In this document: in pieces, positions 1-8,556 of the stretch
Layout of the letters: each line of letters begins with the position of its first letter
Numbering within the stretch: the first letter of the stretch is position 1
Translations under genes and position numbers: made by a program
Notes under the pieces: model-generated
What the model saw: the letters and a program-made list of their open reading frames with translations, nothing else
Told to the model about the DNA's origin: nothing
Databases searched by the model: none
Source: an alpha proteobacterium HIMB59
Lineage (GTDB): Bacteria > Pseudomonadota > Alphaproteobacteria > HIMB59
DNA: 64,000 nucleotides
Direction: 5' to 3'
Assembly: GCA_000299115.1 (NCBI GenBank)
Contig: CP003801.1
Coordinates: 434,001-498,000 of the forward strand

Positions 1-1736
1 AAGTAACCCTGACTGTTCTTTCTTATGATGGAACTGTTGATCCGGATGTCATTGCAATGTATGCCACTGGTGCTGCATTAGCGATTTCAGGATTACCGGT
101 TGCAGGAACTCTAGGAGCTGCGCGTGTTGGATATATTGATGGCCAACTAGTTGCTAACCCAACCATACAAGAGATGGAAAATTCTGAACTTGATCTTGTT
201 TTAGCTGGAACCGAAGAAGGCGTTTTAATGGTGGAGTCAGAAGCACAAGAGCTTCCTGAAAGCACCATGTTGGATGCCGTTAACTTTGGTCATGAATTTT
301 ACCAAAACTTCATCAAAGAAGTTCATGCATTTGCTGAAAAGACAGAGATTAAAACGTTTGAAGTCCCAAGCCTTCCTGACTTTTATGAAGGTCTTCAAAA
401 AGATATCGCTGGTAAAATTACTGATCCTATTCGCGAAGCTTATGGCCTTGTTGATAAACAGGAAAGAAGCCAAAAGCTAAATGAAATTAGATCTTCAATC
501 ATTGATAATGTAGAAGCTGATCAAGTTTTAGCCGCAACAACCATCATTAAAGACATTGAAAAAGATGTTGTCCGTGGTGACATCATTAAGAACAAAAGTC
601 GTATTGATGGACGAAAGCTAGATGAAGTCAGACAAATTACTTGTGAGTTAGACATTCTACCGCGAGCACACGGCTCTAGTTTATTTACTAGAGGTGAGAC
701 TCAGGCATTAGTGGTGACCACTTTAGGTACTGGTGATGATGAGCAGATGATTGACTCACTAGATCCAATGCACAAACAACATTTTATGTTGCACTATAAC
801 TTCCCTCCTTATTCTGTTGGAGAAGTTGGTAGAGTGGGTGCTACTGGAAGAAGAGAAATTGGTCACGGTAAGCTTGCATGGCGTGCTGTTCACCCAATGT
901 TACCGAAGAAAGAAGACTTCCCTTACACACTGCGTTTAGTATCAGAGATTACTGAATCAAATGGTTCAAGTTCTATGGCTACTGTGTGTGGTTCCTCTCT
1001 TGCATTAATGGCAGCGGGCGTTCCAATCAAAAAACACATTGGTGGTATTGCAATGGGTCTGATTAAAGAAGGAGACGACTTTGTTGTATTAAGTGACATC
1101 TTAGGAGACGAAGATCATCTAGGTGACATGGACTTTAAAGTTGCAGGTACCATGGATGGTATTACTTCTCTTCAAATGGATATTAAAATTACAAGTATCA
1201 CTAAAGAGATTATGGAAATTGCACTTAACCAGGCATCTGGTGGAAGAAAGCACATTATTGGTATTATGTCCGAAGCTCTTCCAGAGGCGAGAACGAAATT
1301 CTCTAAGCATGCTCCTCAAGTCATCTCTATCACAATCGATAAAGCAAAAATTAAAGATGTGATTGGTTCTGGTGGTAAAGTCATTAAGAATATTGTTGAA
1401 GTGTCTGGTGCAAAACTAGAAGTTAACGACGATGGAATTGTGAAAATTGCATCGAGTAACGAAGAGTCCATTAACAAAGCTAAACAAATGGTAGAAGATA
1501 TTGTAGCAGAGCCAGAAGTAGGGAAAGTCTACACTGGTAAAGTTGTCAAAATCGTTGAGTTTGGTGCTTTTGTTAACTTTATGGGCGCTCGTGATGGACT
1601 TTTACACGTCTCTCAAATCTCTCAAAAAAGAGTAGAGAATGTCTCTGATGTATTATCAGAAGGTCAAGAAGTTCAAGTCAAAGTTCTTGATGTCGATCGT
1701 GCGGGCAAAGTAAAGCTCAGCATGAAAGAAGTCTAA
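1..1736 (+). CDS. pnp: Polyribonucleotide nucleotidyltransferase (PNPase), 5'-truncated
   Basis: The window opens inside this gene; the frame runs in from base 3 with no start codon. PNPase degrades RNA 3' to 5' by phosphorolysis and is a core degradosome enzyme in the cytoplasm. Visible parts are the end of the first RNase PH-like domain (GAARVGYIDG), the helical linker, the second RNase PH domain with RGETQALV and the GRREIGHG segment, then a KH domain with the GSGGK loop, and an S1 domain (GKVVKIVEFGAFV) near the C-terminus. The protein stops right after S1, with no long acidic tail. It ends TAA-TAG and faces fabI across a hairpin. Identification is certain; the missing N-terminus lies upstream of the window. 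Confidence 0.97.
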   Translation, partial: VTLTVLSYDGTVDPDVIAMYATGAALAISGLPVAGTLGAARVGYIDGQLVANPTIQEMENSELDLVLAGTEEGVLMVESEAQELPESTMLDAVNFGHEFYQNFIKEVHAFAEKTEIKTFEVPSLPDFYEGLQKDIAGKITDPIREAYGLVDKQERSQKLNEIRSSIIDNVEADQVLAATTIIKDIEKDVVRGDIIKNKSRIDGRKLDEVRQITCELDILPRAHGSSLFTRGETQALVVTTLGTGDDEQMIDSLDPMHKQHFMLHYNFPPYSVGEVGRVGATGRREIGHGKLAWRAVHPMLPKKEDFPYTLRLVSEITESNGSSSMATVCGSSLALMAAGVPIKKHIGGIAMGLIKEGDDFVVLSDILGDEDHLGDMDFKVAGTMDGITSLQMDIKITSITKEIMEIALNQASGGRKHIIGIMSEALPEARTKFSKHAPQVISITIDKAKIKDVIGSGGKVIKNIVEVSGAKLEVNDDGIVKIASSNEESINKAKQMVEDIVAEPEVGKVYTGKVVKIVEFGAFVNFMGARDGLLHVSQISQKRVENVSDVLSEGQEVQVKVLDVDRAGKVKLSMKEV

Positions 1737-1749
1737 TAGATAATTATTA

Positions 1750-1789
1750 ACAGCACAGCGGCTGTAATTAGTCGTTTGTGCTGTGTTTT
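1750..1789. terminator. Hairpin terminator between convergent pnp and fabI
   Basis: An 8-bp perfect outer stem (ACAGCACA at 1750-1757, TGTGCTGT at 1777-1784) encloses a 5-bp inner stem (1759-1763 with 1770-1774, one G-U pair) and a 6-base loop. A TTTT run follows at 1786-1789. It sits between the stop codons of two convergent genes, so it may serve both strands, though a T-run is seen only on the plus side. Confidence 0.75.
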
Positions 1790-2564
1790 ATAAGTCTTGG
1801 ATGCTCATACCGACTTTATTATAGCCGTTATCAACATATAAAATCTCTCCCGTTACACCCTTCGATAAATCGCTCATCAAATAAACGGAAGACTTACCAA
1901 TATCGTCTAAAGATAAGGGTTTTTTGATAGGAGAGTTATCAATTGTGTAGTTATAAATTTGACGGGATTTATTGATAACTGCACCTGCTAAAGTTCTCAT
2001 GGGTCCTGCAGAGATGGCATTTACACGAATTCCTCGATCGCCCATATCCACTGCCAAGTATTTGATAGATGTTTCAAGAGCCGCTTTAGCAACACCCATC
2101 ACATTATAACTTTGCATATAACGAGTTGAGCCATAATAAGTCAGCGCCATAACAGAAGCATTATCATTCATCTTGGGTGAAAAAATACGAAGCATTTCTG
2201 TTAAGGAGTAAGCAGAAATATGAAGTGTTTTTAAAAAATTATCTTTAGTTGTATGAAGATATTTACCGGATAATTCATTTTTATCAGAGTAGGCGACAGC
2301 ATGGACAAAAAAATCGATATTATCTTTCATTCCATTACGAACACTTTCTAATGAAGCAGTATCAGAAACATCACAAGGCATAATGCCAAGACAATTTATT
2401 TTTTGGGAGAGAGGCTCAACTCTTTTTTTAATCGAGTCGTTTTGATAGGTAAGGTACATACTGGCCCCTTCCTCATGTAAACATTTAGCAATTCCCCAAG
2501 CGATAGAGTGATCGTTAGCGATCCCGACTACTAGTCCTTTTTTTCCTTCTAAAACTTTAGTCAT
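1788..2564 (-). CDS. fabI: Enoyl-[acyl-carrier-protein] reductase (NADH)
   Basis: Catalyses the last reduction of each fatty-acid elongation cycle (trans-2-enoyl-ACP to acyl-ACP with NADH). The 258-residue protein has the FabI start [12 protein letters not shown] for dinucleotide binding, the HSIAWGIAK segment, and the catalytic Tyr and Lys spaced as YNVMGVAK, as in E. coli FabI. The end NGYNKVG is family-typical. It overlaps the end of fabB by 8 bases and is the last gene of the fabA-fabB-fabI block, an order typical of Alphaproteobacteria, so it is presumably translated by coupling. Confidence 0.96.
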   Translation of the reverse strand: MTKVLEGKKGLVVGIANDHSIAWGIAKCLHEEGASMYLTYQNDSIKKRVEPLSQKINCLGIMPCDVSDTASLESVRNGMKDNIDFFVHAVAYSDKNELSGKYLHTTKDNFLKTLHISAYSLTEMLRIFSPKMNDNASVMALTYYGSTRYMQSYNVMGVAKAALETSIKYLAVDMGDRGIRVNAISAGPMRTLAGAVINKSRQIYNYTIDNSPIKKPLSLDDIGKSSVYLMSDLSKGVTGEILYVDNGYNKVGMSIQDL

Positions 2565-3774
2565 TGTAGCTGGTTATATAAATTGATGCATTTGTTCCAC
2601 CAAAACCAAAACTATTAGAGAGAATAGAATTGATGGTGACATCATTTTTATTTTCTCTGAGGATATTCATCCCCTCTGCCTGCTCATCTAAAGTAGTAAT
2701 GTTTGCAGACTCCACCATAAAATTATTTTCCATCATCAATAATGAATAGACTGCCTCTTGAACACCTGTGGCGCCTAAAGAGTGTCCGGTTAAAGATTTT
2801 GTGGAACTAATCGGAGGAACGTTATCTCCAAAAACTTCTCTAATACCTTTGAGTTCAATCATATCTCCCACAGGAGTCGAGGTTCCGTGAGCATTGATAT
2901 AATCAACAGGACGACCTTGAGTAGCCATTTGCATACATCGAACAGCACCTTCACCTGAGGGTTGAACCATGTCGTGCCCATCAGAAGTTTGCCCAAAACC
3001 TTGAATTTCCGCGATAATATTAGCACCTCGTAACTTCGCGCTATCTAAACTCTCCACGACTAAAACACCAGCACCACCACCAATGACAAATCCATCACGA
3101 TCAGCGTCATAAGCTCGTGAAGCTACTTCGGGCGTTTCATTATACTTACTGGAAAGAGCGCCCATCGCATCAAATAAAATGGACATGGTCCAATGCGTCT
3201 CCTCACCACCACCTGCAAAAACAATTTCTTGTTGGCCGTGGCGAATTAAATCATAAGCATTACCAATACAGTGCAAACTGGTAGAACAAGCAGAACTAAT
3301 GGAATAGTTCACTCCTTTAATTCCAAAAGGAGTTGCAAGAGTAGCCGAGTTGGTGGAAGACATGGTACGAGTGACCATATAGGGTCCAATTTTCTTTACA
3401 CCTTTTTCACGTGCAATATCAAAAGCTTGTTGTAATTGATAAGTAGAAGGACCTCCCGATCCCATTACAATTCCTGTATTAGGATTAGAAACTAATGATT
3501 GATCAAGTCCTGAATGTTCAATGGCTTCTTGCATTGCAATATGATTGTAAGCAGCGCCTTCTCCCATAAAGCGTAAAATTTTTCGATCCACATGTTCTTC
3601 GGTATTAAGATTGGGTTTGCCATGCACATGACTTCTCATTCCTAACTCTTCGTATTCTTGACAATGACTGATTCCTGATTTGACTTCTTTGAGACTAGTT
3701 AAAACTTCTTGTTTGTTATTTCCAATACAAGAAACAATCCCGTAACCGGTAATAACAACTCTTTTATTACTCAT
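2557..3774 (-). CDS. fabB: 3-oxoacyl-[acyl-carrier-protein] synthase I
   Basis: A condensing enzyme needed for elongation of unsaturated fatty acids. The 405-residue protein shows the Cys-His-His catalytic set: [11 protein letters not shown] holds the acylated cysteine, [11 protein letters not shown] the first histidine and [13 protein letters not shown] the second. The C-terminus carries the [11 protein letters not shown] loop of ketosynthases. It lies between fabA and fabI with 8-base overlaps on both sides. Its partnership with FabA marks the anaerobic-type unsaturated fatty acid pathway. Confidence 0.96.
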   Translation of the reverse strand: MSNKRVVITGYGIVSCIGNNKQEVLTSLKEVKSGISHCQEYEELGMRSHVHGKPNLNTEEHVDRKILRFMGEGAAYNHIAMQEAIEHSGLDQSLVSNPNTGIVMGSGGPSTYQLQQAFDIAREKGVKKIGPYMVTRTMSSTNSATLATPFGIKGVNYSISSACSTSLHCIGNAYDLIRHGQQEIVFAGGGEETHWTMSILFDAMGALSSKYNETPEVASRAYDADRDGFVIGGGAGVLVVESLDSAKLRGANIIAEIQGFGQTSDGHDMVQPSGEGAVRCMQMATQGRPVDYINAHGTSTPVGDMIELKGIREVFGDNVPPISSTKSLTGHSLGATGVQEAVYSLLMMENNFMVESANITTLDEQAEGMNILRENKNDVTINSILSNSFGFGGTNASIYITSYND

Positions 3775-4282
3775 TAAATAAACCTACTTTGAGATCATTG
3801 GCATGGTAGATTATTTTATCTTGATGGATGATCTGACCATCGCCATAACCAATTGAGAAACCTTTTTTGCTCATCGACTTTTTAATATTAACCTTGTACT
3901 GAATGAGTTGCTTATCGGGTTTAATTTCTTCAACAAATTTTATTTCACCCACACCTAGAGCTCTTCCTTTACCAGGGTAGCCGAGCCAGCCTAAATAAAA
4001 ACCTAACATTTGCCAAAGGGCATCAAGACCTAAACAACCTGGCATTACAGGATCTCCTAAAAAATGACATTCAAAAAACCATAGGTCAGGTTTAATGTCT
4101 AATTCTGCAATGATTTCGCCTTTTCCGTGCATTCCCCCATCTTTGTTGACTTGGGTAATACGGTCAAACATAAGCATTGGCGGTGCCGGTAATTGAGCAT
4201 TTCCTGGACCAAAAAGATTACCTTTTCCGCACTCTATGATCTCTTCATAACTATAGCTAGGTTGAGGTGTAAAACTGTTCAT
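3767..4282 (-). CDS. fabA: 3-hydroxydecanoyl-ACP dehydratase/isomerase
   Basis: Dehydrates 3-hydroxydecanoyl-ACP and isomerises the trans-2 to the cis-3 double bond, the branch point for unsaturated fatty acids. At 171 residues it has normal family length. The catalytic His and Asp are in [20 protein letters not shown], which matches FabA closely. It is followed immediately by fabB (8-base overlap) and preceded by a ThiF/MoeB-family gene one base away, so it sits inside a long minus-strand operon. Confidence 0.96.
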   Translation of the reverse strand: MNSFTPQPSYSYEEIIECGKGNLFGPGNAQLPAPPMLMFDRITQVNKDGGMHGKGEIIAELDIKPDLWFFECHFLGDPVMPGCLGLDALWQMLGFYLGWLGYPGKGRALGVGEIKFVEEIKPDKQLIQYKVNIKKSMSKKGFSIGYGDGQIIHQDKIIYHANDLKVGLFNE

Positions 4283-4283
4283 T

Positions 4284-5036
4284 TTAATGCGTGCAATTTA
4301 TATCGGCTAATTGTAGTTTGTTTATGTCTGATGTCAAAAGGTCTATCAATTTGATCTCACTCTTTAAATCATTCGAAGAATTAGCAAGTGCAAAAATAAT
4401 TTTTGTACATGCAAGACTCGTTACAAATCCCGCTACAGGACCGATCATAGCACTATTTAAACATCGATGATTAACATCTGTTTGTGGAAACAAACAGGCA
4501 AAACAAGCTGTTGTATCTTTTTTATAATTTTGAGAAAAATAAATCCCCTCCGTTGAGTTAATAGAAATAGAAACATAAGCAATTTTATTTTTTTTACAAA
4601 ATTGGGAGGATAAAATTTTATTTTTATGGTTATCGGTACAATCAAAGATAAGATCAAAATTTTTATTTGTATGTTCTTTTAAATAATTCTCATAAGTTGT
4701 TGGATGGCTAATAATCTTCGTAATGTCATTTATTTTTTGGAGCTTATTTTTGGATACTTCACTTTTATATGCTCCCACATCTTCCAGCGTATAATTAATT
4801 TGTCGATGTAAATTTGACTCTTCAATTTGATCGGGATCAATTAAATGGACTTCGCCAATACCTGATCGAACAAGATATTGAGAGGCAACAGTTCCAAGCG
4901 CACCTAAACCAATAATGCAAACTTTTCTTTTTGAAAGATTGAGTTGTCCTTGTTCATCAATTCCAGGAACAAGAATTTGACGACCAAATTGTTCAATTAA
5001 ATTATCACTGAGTTCCGGTTGAGCCAAATCCTCCAC
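4284..5036 (-). CDS. ThiF/MoeB/HesA-family adenylyltransferase
   Basis: An E1-like enzyme that adenylates the C-terminus of a small sulfur-carrier protein (MoaD or ThiS type). The 250-residue protein has [14 protein letters not shown], the ATP-binding [17 protein letters not shown], and the acidic [15 protein letters not shown] segment typical of the family. The conserved cysteine region reads [14 protein letters not shown]. Of the usual two CxxC zinc pairs only one (CFAC) is clear; the second near the C-terminus has one cysteine at most, so the zinc site may be incomplete. The start overlaps the end of dut by 32 bases. A dut-moeB neighbourhood is common in Alphaproteobacteria; whether it serves molybdopterin or thiamin is not decidable here. 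Confidence 0.85.
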   Translation of the reverse strand: MEDLAQPELSDNLIEQFGRQILVPGIDEQGQLNLSKRKVCIIGLGALGTVASQYLVRSGIGEVHLIDPDQIEESNLHRQINYTLEDVGAYKSEVSKNKLQKINDITKIISHPTTYENYLKEHTNKNFDLIFDCTDNHKNKILSSQFCKKNKIAYVSISINSTEGIYFSQNYKKDTTACFACLFPQTDVNHRCLNSAMIGPVAGFVTSLACTKIIFALANSSNDLKSEIKLIDLLTSDINKLQLADINCTH

Positions 5037-5457
5037 TTCCTCTCTTAGAACCAGTCAGTTCTTTTACTAATTTAAATTCTATTCGTTGGTATTGTGCTAC
5101 CACCATTTGGGCAATTCGCATTTCATGATCGATGACAAAAGGCTCATCTCCGTGGTTAATTAAGATGACCTTAATTTCTCCACGATAATCAGCATCAATA
5201 GTGCCAGGACTATTCAAAACGGTAATTCCCTGTTTTAGAGCAAGACCACTGCGAGGCCTTATTTGTACTTCAAAACCCTCTGGAATTTCAAAATAAAGAC
5301 CCGTGCCCACTAACACTCTTTGTTTAGGCTCCAGTGTAATGCTCCCATCAGGCAAGTACGCCCTTAAATCCATTCCAGCACTAGAACTGGTTTCATAAGC
5401 AGGCAGTTCGATAGAGTCATCGGCAACTCTAACTTTCATTTCAATAAAATTACTCAT
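5005..5457 (-). CDS. dut: dUTP diphosphatase
   Basis: Hydrolyses dUTP to dUMP and pyrophosphate, keeping uracil out of DNA and feeding dTMP synthesis. All five trimeric dUTPase motifs are visible in 150 residues: [20 protein letters not shown], the substrate-specificity motif [16 protein letters not shown], and the glycine-rich C-terminal arm [10 protein letters not shown]. It overlaps coaB by 8 bases upstream, an association (coaBC-dut) widely conserved in Proteobacteria. Confidence 0.97.
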   Translation of the reverse strand: MSNFIEMKVRVADDSIELPAYETSSSAGMDLRAYLPDGSITLEPKQRVLVGTGLYFEIPEGFEVQIRPRSGLALKQGITVLNSPGTIDADYRGEIKVILINHGDEPFVIDHEMRIAQMVVAQYQRIEFKLVKELTGSKRGSGGFGSTGTQ

Positions 5458-6091
5458 TCTCTGCTTTTAATATATGTCGTAGGACTTGATTAGCAAAGGA
5501 GGTCTTAGTCACATTACCTATTTGATGATAATGACCTTTTTTATTGAAAATCCCTCCGTTGTTATAATTATTATTAAAAATATTATTTTTGGAGATGGGA
5601 TAGTTTAATACAAGATAATCACAGTTTTTCTTTTTTAATTTTTTCAATGCATTGGTTTTAACGTCATTTGTTTCATAAGCAAAACCCACGGTGATTTGAG
5701 GACCAGAGGAGATATTGCTAATTGTTTTGAGAATATCGGGGTTATTTTTTAATTTTAAAGTAAGGTTTTTATTTCTTTTGATTTTTTGTTTTTGATAATT
5801 TTCTACTCGATAGTCTGCTACTGCTGCATTAAAGATGGCGAGATCAACGTTTTTATTTTTTTTGGCAGCTTTTAACATACTTTCTGCATTGGGCGTAAAA
5901 ATATATGAAATCTTTTTAGATACGATGGGCTTTACTTGAAGATAGCCATGAAGACAAATTACTTTGAAGTTATTCTTAATCAGACTTTTGATTAACGCCA
6001 TCCCTTGTTGGCCAGAAGACTCATTTGTAATATAACGAACTGGATCGATATATTCACGAGTAGAACCAACAGTTATAAGAGCAGTTTTCAA
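5450..6091 (-). CDS. coaB: Phosphopantothenate-cysteine ligase (CoaB half of split CoaBC)
   Basis: Joins 4'-phosphopantothenate to cysteine (CTP-dependent) in coenzyme A synthesis. The 213-residue protein starts at a TTG that directly follows the TAA stop of coaC in the same frame, and begins [18 protein letters not shown], which corresponds to the start of the CoaB domain in fused CoaBC proteins. The NAAVADYR motif is present. In most bacteria the two activities form one polypeptide; here a single in-frame stop separates them. TTG initiation immediately after TAA recurs at nrdB/grx and metK/tsaE in this window, so a genuine two-protein arrangement is plausible. Readthrough or a sequencing error are the alternatives. 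Confidence 0.88.
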   Translation of the reverse strand: MKTALITVGSTREYIDPVRYITNESSGQQGMALIKSLIKNNFKVICLHGYLQVKPIVSKKISYIFTPNAESMLKAAKKNKNVDLAIFNAAVADYRVENYQKQKIKRNKNLTLKLKNNPDILKTISNISSGPQITVGFAYETNDVKTNALKKLKKKNCDYLVLNYPISKNNIFNNNYNNGGIFNKKGHYHQIGNVTKTSFANQVLRHILKAENE

Positions 6092-6610
6092 TTAACTGAG
6101 CTGTTTTAAAATTTCACTTGGATCAACTAAACGACCACTTCCGTATTCACCGCATGCAAGCGAGCCATCATCTGGGCCAATAAAATGATGGCCATGATCT
6201 TTTAAAAGCTGAACATTTTTTTGTATCAGTGAGTTGGCCCACATTTCTTTGTTCATAGCGGGAGCGATATATATAGGTTTATTAGCAGCAATCATACAAG
6301 TTAAGGCGAGATCATCGCAGAAGCCTTGCGCAAATTTAGAGACGAGGTTAGCGGTTGCTGGATACACAACAATATGTGTATTGTCTCTTGCTAATTGAAT
6401 GTGTCCAATATTTTTTTCCATATCGAGATCAAAAAGTTCGCTATAAACTTTCTTTCGACTGATCGACTCAAGTAATAATGGGGAAATAAATTCAAAAGTA
6501 TTCTTGGTTGCAATAATTTCATAGTCAATTGATTGCTTTTGAAACTCTCGAATAAGATCTAGTGCTTTATAGCAACCAACACTGCTGGAGATTATTAATA
6601 AAATTTTCAT
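6092..6610 (-). CDS. coaC: Phosphopantothenoylcysteine decarboxylase (CoaC half of split CoaBC)
   Basis: A flavoprotein that decarboxylates 4'-phosphopantothenoylcysteine to 4'-phosphopantetheine. In 172 residues it has the N-terminal SSVGCYKALDLIREF Rossmann segment, the active-site histidine in IGHIQLAR, the substrate-binding APAMNKEMW motif and the catalytic cysteine region GSLACGEYGSGRL. It stops with TAA exactly where the CoaC domain ends in fused proteins. Its ATG overlaps the ubiE stop by four bases (ATGA). Confidence 0.93.
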   Translation of the reverse strand: MKILLIISSSVGCYKALDLIREFQKQSIDYEIIATKNTFEFISPLLLESISRKKVYSELFDLDMEKNIGHIQLARDNTHIVVYPATANLVSKFAQGFCDDLALTCMIAANKPIYIAPAMNKEMWANSLIQKNVQLLKDHGHHFIGPDDGSLACGEYGSGRLVDPSEILKQLS

Positions 6611-7308
6611 TTTTTCTGCACTATATATATGTTGTTCGCGCCTGAAAGGAAATCAATAGTTTCAATATGTGTAAAACCTATGTTTTCCAATTCATTTTGA
6701 ACTTCCTTTGGAGAGGGGAAGGCTTTAATGCTGTCCGCAAGATATTTATAGCTATGACGATCTTTGGCAATAATGCTCCCGCTCAAAGGTAAAAAATAAT
6801 CAAGAAAAGCTTGGTAGGGTTTTTTGATGAGATGGGCTTTAGGTAAGCCGAATTCCATAAATAAAAAATATCCATTTTTTTTTAAACATCGAAAAATCTC
6901 TTTGAAGCCTTGTTGTCTATTTTCATAATTACGCACACCGTAAGTACAAGAAACAATTTGGAAAAAATTGTTTTTGTAGGGAAGTTTTTCTACATACCCA
7001 ACTTGATATTTAATATTTTTATTAGCATTCTTTTCTTGAGAGACTCGATGCATTTGTTCGATCGGGTCTATCGCATATAAATTGTTTTTAAATGGAAGTA
7101 ATTGAAAAATATCACCCGTACCACTAGCAATATCTAAGATTTTTTCTGTTTTTTTATATTTTGAGATTAATAAGTCGGCATAATATTTTTTCCAGAGTCG
7201 ATGGATACCAAAGCTCATGACATCATTCATGAGGTCGTATTTAGCATGAGAAACAGTTTCAAAAATATCTGTTATATTATAATTATTTGAATTAATTTTA
7301 TTATGCAT
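6607..7308 (-). CDS. ubiE: Demethylmenaquinone/ubiquinone methyltransferase
   Basis: A SAM-dependent C-methyltransferase of ubiquinone synthesis. Visible are the N-terminal KYDLMNDVMSFGIHRLWK signature, the SAM-binding DIASGTGD, and the second UbiE signature around VSCTYGVRNYENRQQGFKE. I place the start at the ATG at 7306-7308, giving 233 residues. An upstream in-frame ATG at 7383 would add 25 residues without family resemblance, lying entirely inside mutM. The chosen ATG overlaps the divergent mutM ATG within the palindrome GCATGC. ubiB, which usually follows ubiE in Alphaproteobacteria, is missing; coaC follows with a 4-base overlap. Confidence 0.93.
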   Translation of the reverse strand: MHNKINSNNYNITDIFETVSHAKYDLMNDVMSFGIHRLWKKYYADLLISKYKKTEKILDIASGTGDIFQLLPFKNNLYAIDPIEQMHRVSQEKNANKNIKYQVGYVEKLPYKNNFFQIVSCTYGVRNYENRQQGFKEIFRCLKKNGYFLFMEFGLPKAHLIKKPYQAFLDYFLPLSGSIIAKDRHSYKYLADSIKAFPSPKEVQNELENIGFTHIETIDFLSGANNIYIVQKK

Positions 7309-8125
7309 GCCTGAGCTACCCGAAGTAGAAACTACAATAAGATATTTAGATTCAAAAGTTAATGGAAAAAAAATTTTATCCATTACAACATCTAAAAAAA
7401 AACTACGTAAAAACTTACATACAACAAACCTTTCAGTTATTGAAGGAAGTGCTATTAAATCTGTTGATCGAAGAGCAAAATATATTGTTCTTACTTTAAA
7501 ACCTCTTAAGTATTTAGTGATTCATTTGGGAATGAGTGGTCGATTAAAATTTTTTCATAAAAAAAATTATACTAATGAAAAACATGATCATGTTGTCATG
7601 GAATTTTCTCAATTCAATGTTGTCTTTAATGACCCTAGACGTTTTGGAATGTTTTTTATGTTAGAAGATGATCAAGAGCTTCATAATTTTTTTCAACATT
7701 ACGGAGTAGATCTATTGCTCGACTCCATTAACTATGAAAATATTTATCTTATATTTCAAAAAAAGAATGTTTCTTTGAAACAAATACTTTTAGATCAACG
7801 AGTCTTTGTAGGCATTGGCAATATTTATGCTAATGAGGCTTTATTTCATAGCCGACTTCACCCAGAGCGTAAGTCCAATACGTTGAGTAAAGCTGAAATC
7901 AAACAATTAATTCGCTCTTGTCGTCATGTTTTAGAACTTTCTTTAAAAAATGGAGGCTCATCCATTAATGATTATAAATCCCCTGATGGAACTTTGGGTA
8001 GTTTTCAAAATATGTTCCAGGTCTATCAGCGAACAGAAGTTATCTTGAAGAAAAAGCGCTACCCAGTAAAAAAAATAGTACAAAATGGACGTTCAACTTT
8101 TTTTTCTCCGACTTTACAAAAATAA
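7307..8125 (+). CDS. mutM: Formamidopyrimidine-DNA glycosylase without zinc-finger cysteines
   Basis: Excises 8-oxoguanine and formamidopyrimidines. The start is fixed by the catalytic MPELPEVET N-terminus (Pro2, Glu3); Lys58 lies in RRAKYIVL and the helix-two-turn-helix has GIGNIYANEALFHSRLHP. The protein is 272 residues, normal length. The C-terminal zinc finger is unusual: in the usual CxxC...CxxC frame, residues 240-272 (YQRTEVILKKKRYPVKK then IVQNGRSTFFSPTLQK) contain no cysteine at all, while the DNA-contacting arginine (Arg262 in NGRSTFF) is kept. This is a zincless finger, as known in NEIL1 and plant Fpg. No Shine-Dalgarno is evident upstream. Confidence 0.95.
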   Translation: MPELPEVETTIRYLDSKVNGKKILSITTSKKKLRKNLHTTNLSVIEGSAIKSVDRRAKYIVLTLKPLKYLVIHLGMSGRLKFFHKKNYTNEKHDHVVMEFSQFNVVFNDPRRFGMFFMLEDDQELHNFFQHYGVDLLLDSINYENIYLIFQKKNVSLKQILLDQRVFVGIGNIYANEALFHSRLHPERKSNTLSKAEIKQLIRSCRHVLELSLKNGGSSINDYKSPDGTLGSFQNMFQVYQRTEVILKKKRYPVKKIVQNGRSTFFSPTLQK

Positions 8126-8184
8126 AAAAATCTATATAAGTTACTAACGCAATTAGAAGAACAACCTGTTAATAAAAAAAATAG

Positions 8185-8451
8185 ATGCCACAACATAAAT
8201 CTGCAAAAAAAAGATTACGTCAGTCTGAAAAACGCAAAGCCGTCAATAAGAGTGTAAAATCCAACGTTGCAACACAACTCAAAGCTATCGATAAGCTGAT
8301 CAAAGATAAAAAAGTAGAAGAATCAATGGCAAAACTTAAGCAAGTGATGTCTGTATTACATAAATCTACTAAAAAGAAAATCATGCATTTGAATAAGGCA
8401 TCAAGAACCATCTCTAAATTACAAAAAGACATCTCCGCAATTTCTAAATAA
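8185..8451 (+). CDS. rpsT: 30S ribosomal protein S20
   Basis: A small, very basic protein (88 residues) with the S20 start PQHKSAKKRLRQSEKRK and long helical segments rich in Lys; it binds 16S rRNA in the small subunit body. rpsT directly upstream of dnaA is a hallmark alphaproteobacterial arrangement. No cysteine or aromatic core is present, as expected for S20. Confidence 0.95.
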   Translation: MPQHKSAKKRLRQSEKRKAVNKSVKSNVATQLKAIDKLIKDKKVEESMAKLKQVMSVLHKSTKKKIMHLNKASRTISKLQKDISAISK

Positions 8452-8556
8452 TTTTTTTTTTCAAGAATTTTTTTTTATAAAAAAATTTTTTTTTTATTCT
8501 TCATTTCGCCTTTTCATGTTTAAATACGCAACGTTCAGAGGAGAGGTGACATAACC
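8452..8556. other. Poly-T/poly-A tract upstream of dnaA
   Basis: The 105 bases between rpsT and dnaA are dominated by T-runs (8452-8460, 8468-8476, 8486-8495) with an intervening A-run, framed by AAGAAT and ATTCTT. The T-rich start can act as an rpsT terminator. No TTATCCACA-like DnaA box was found, so I do not call an origin, although the tract would melt easily. A purine-rich GAGGAGAGG precedes the dnaA start. Confidence 0.5.

Noticed and set aside
7309-7383. 25-residue N-terminal extension of UbiE
   Set aside because: It overlaps mutM entirely, has no family resemblance, and the ATG at 7308 matches normal UbiE length.
8452-8556. Replication origin call
   Set aside because: AT-rich and next to dnaA, but without DnaA boxes the call is not supported.
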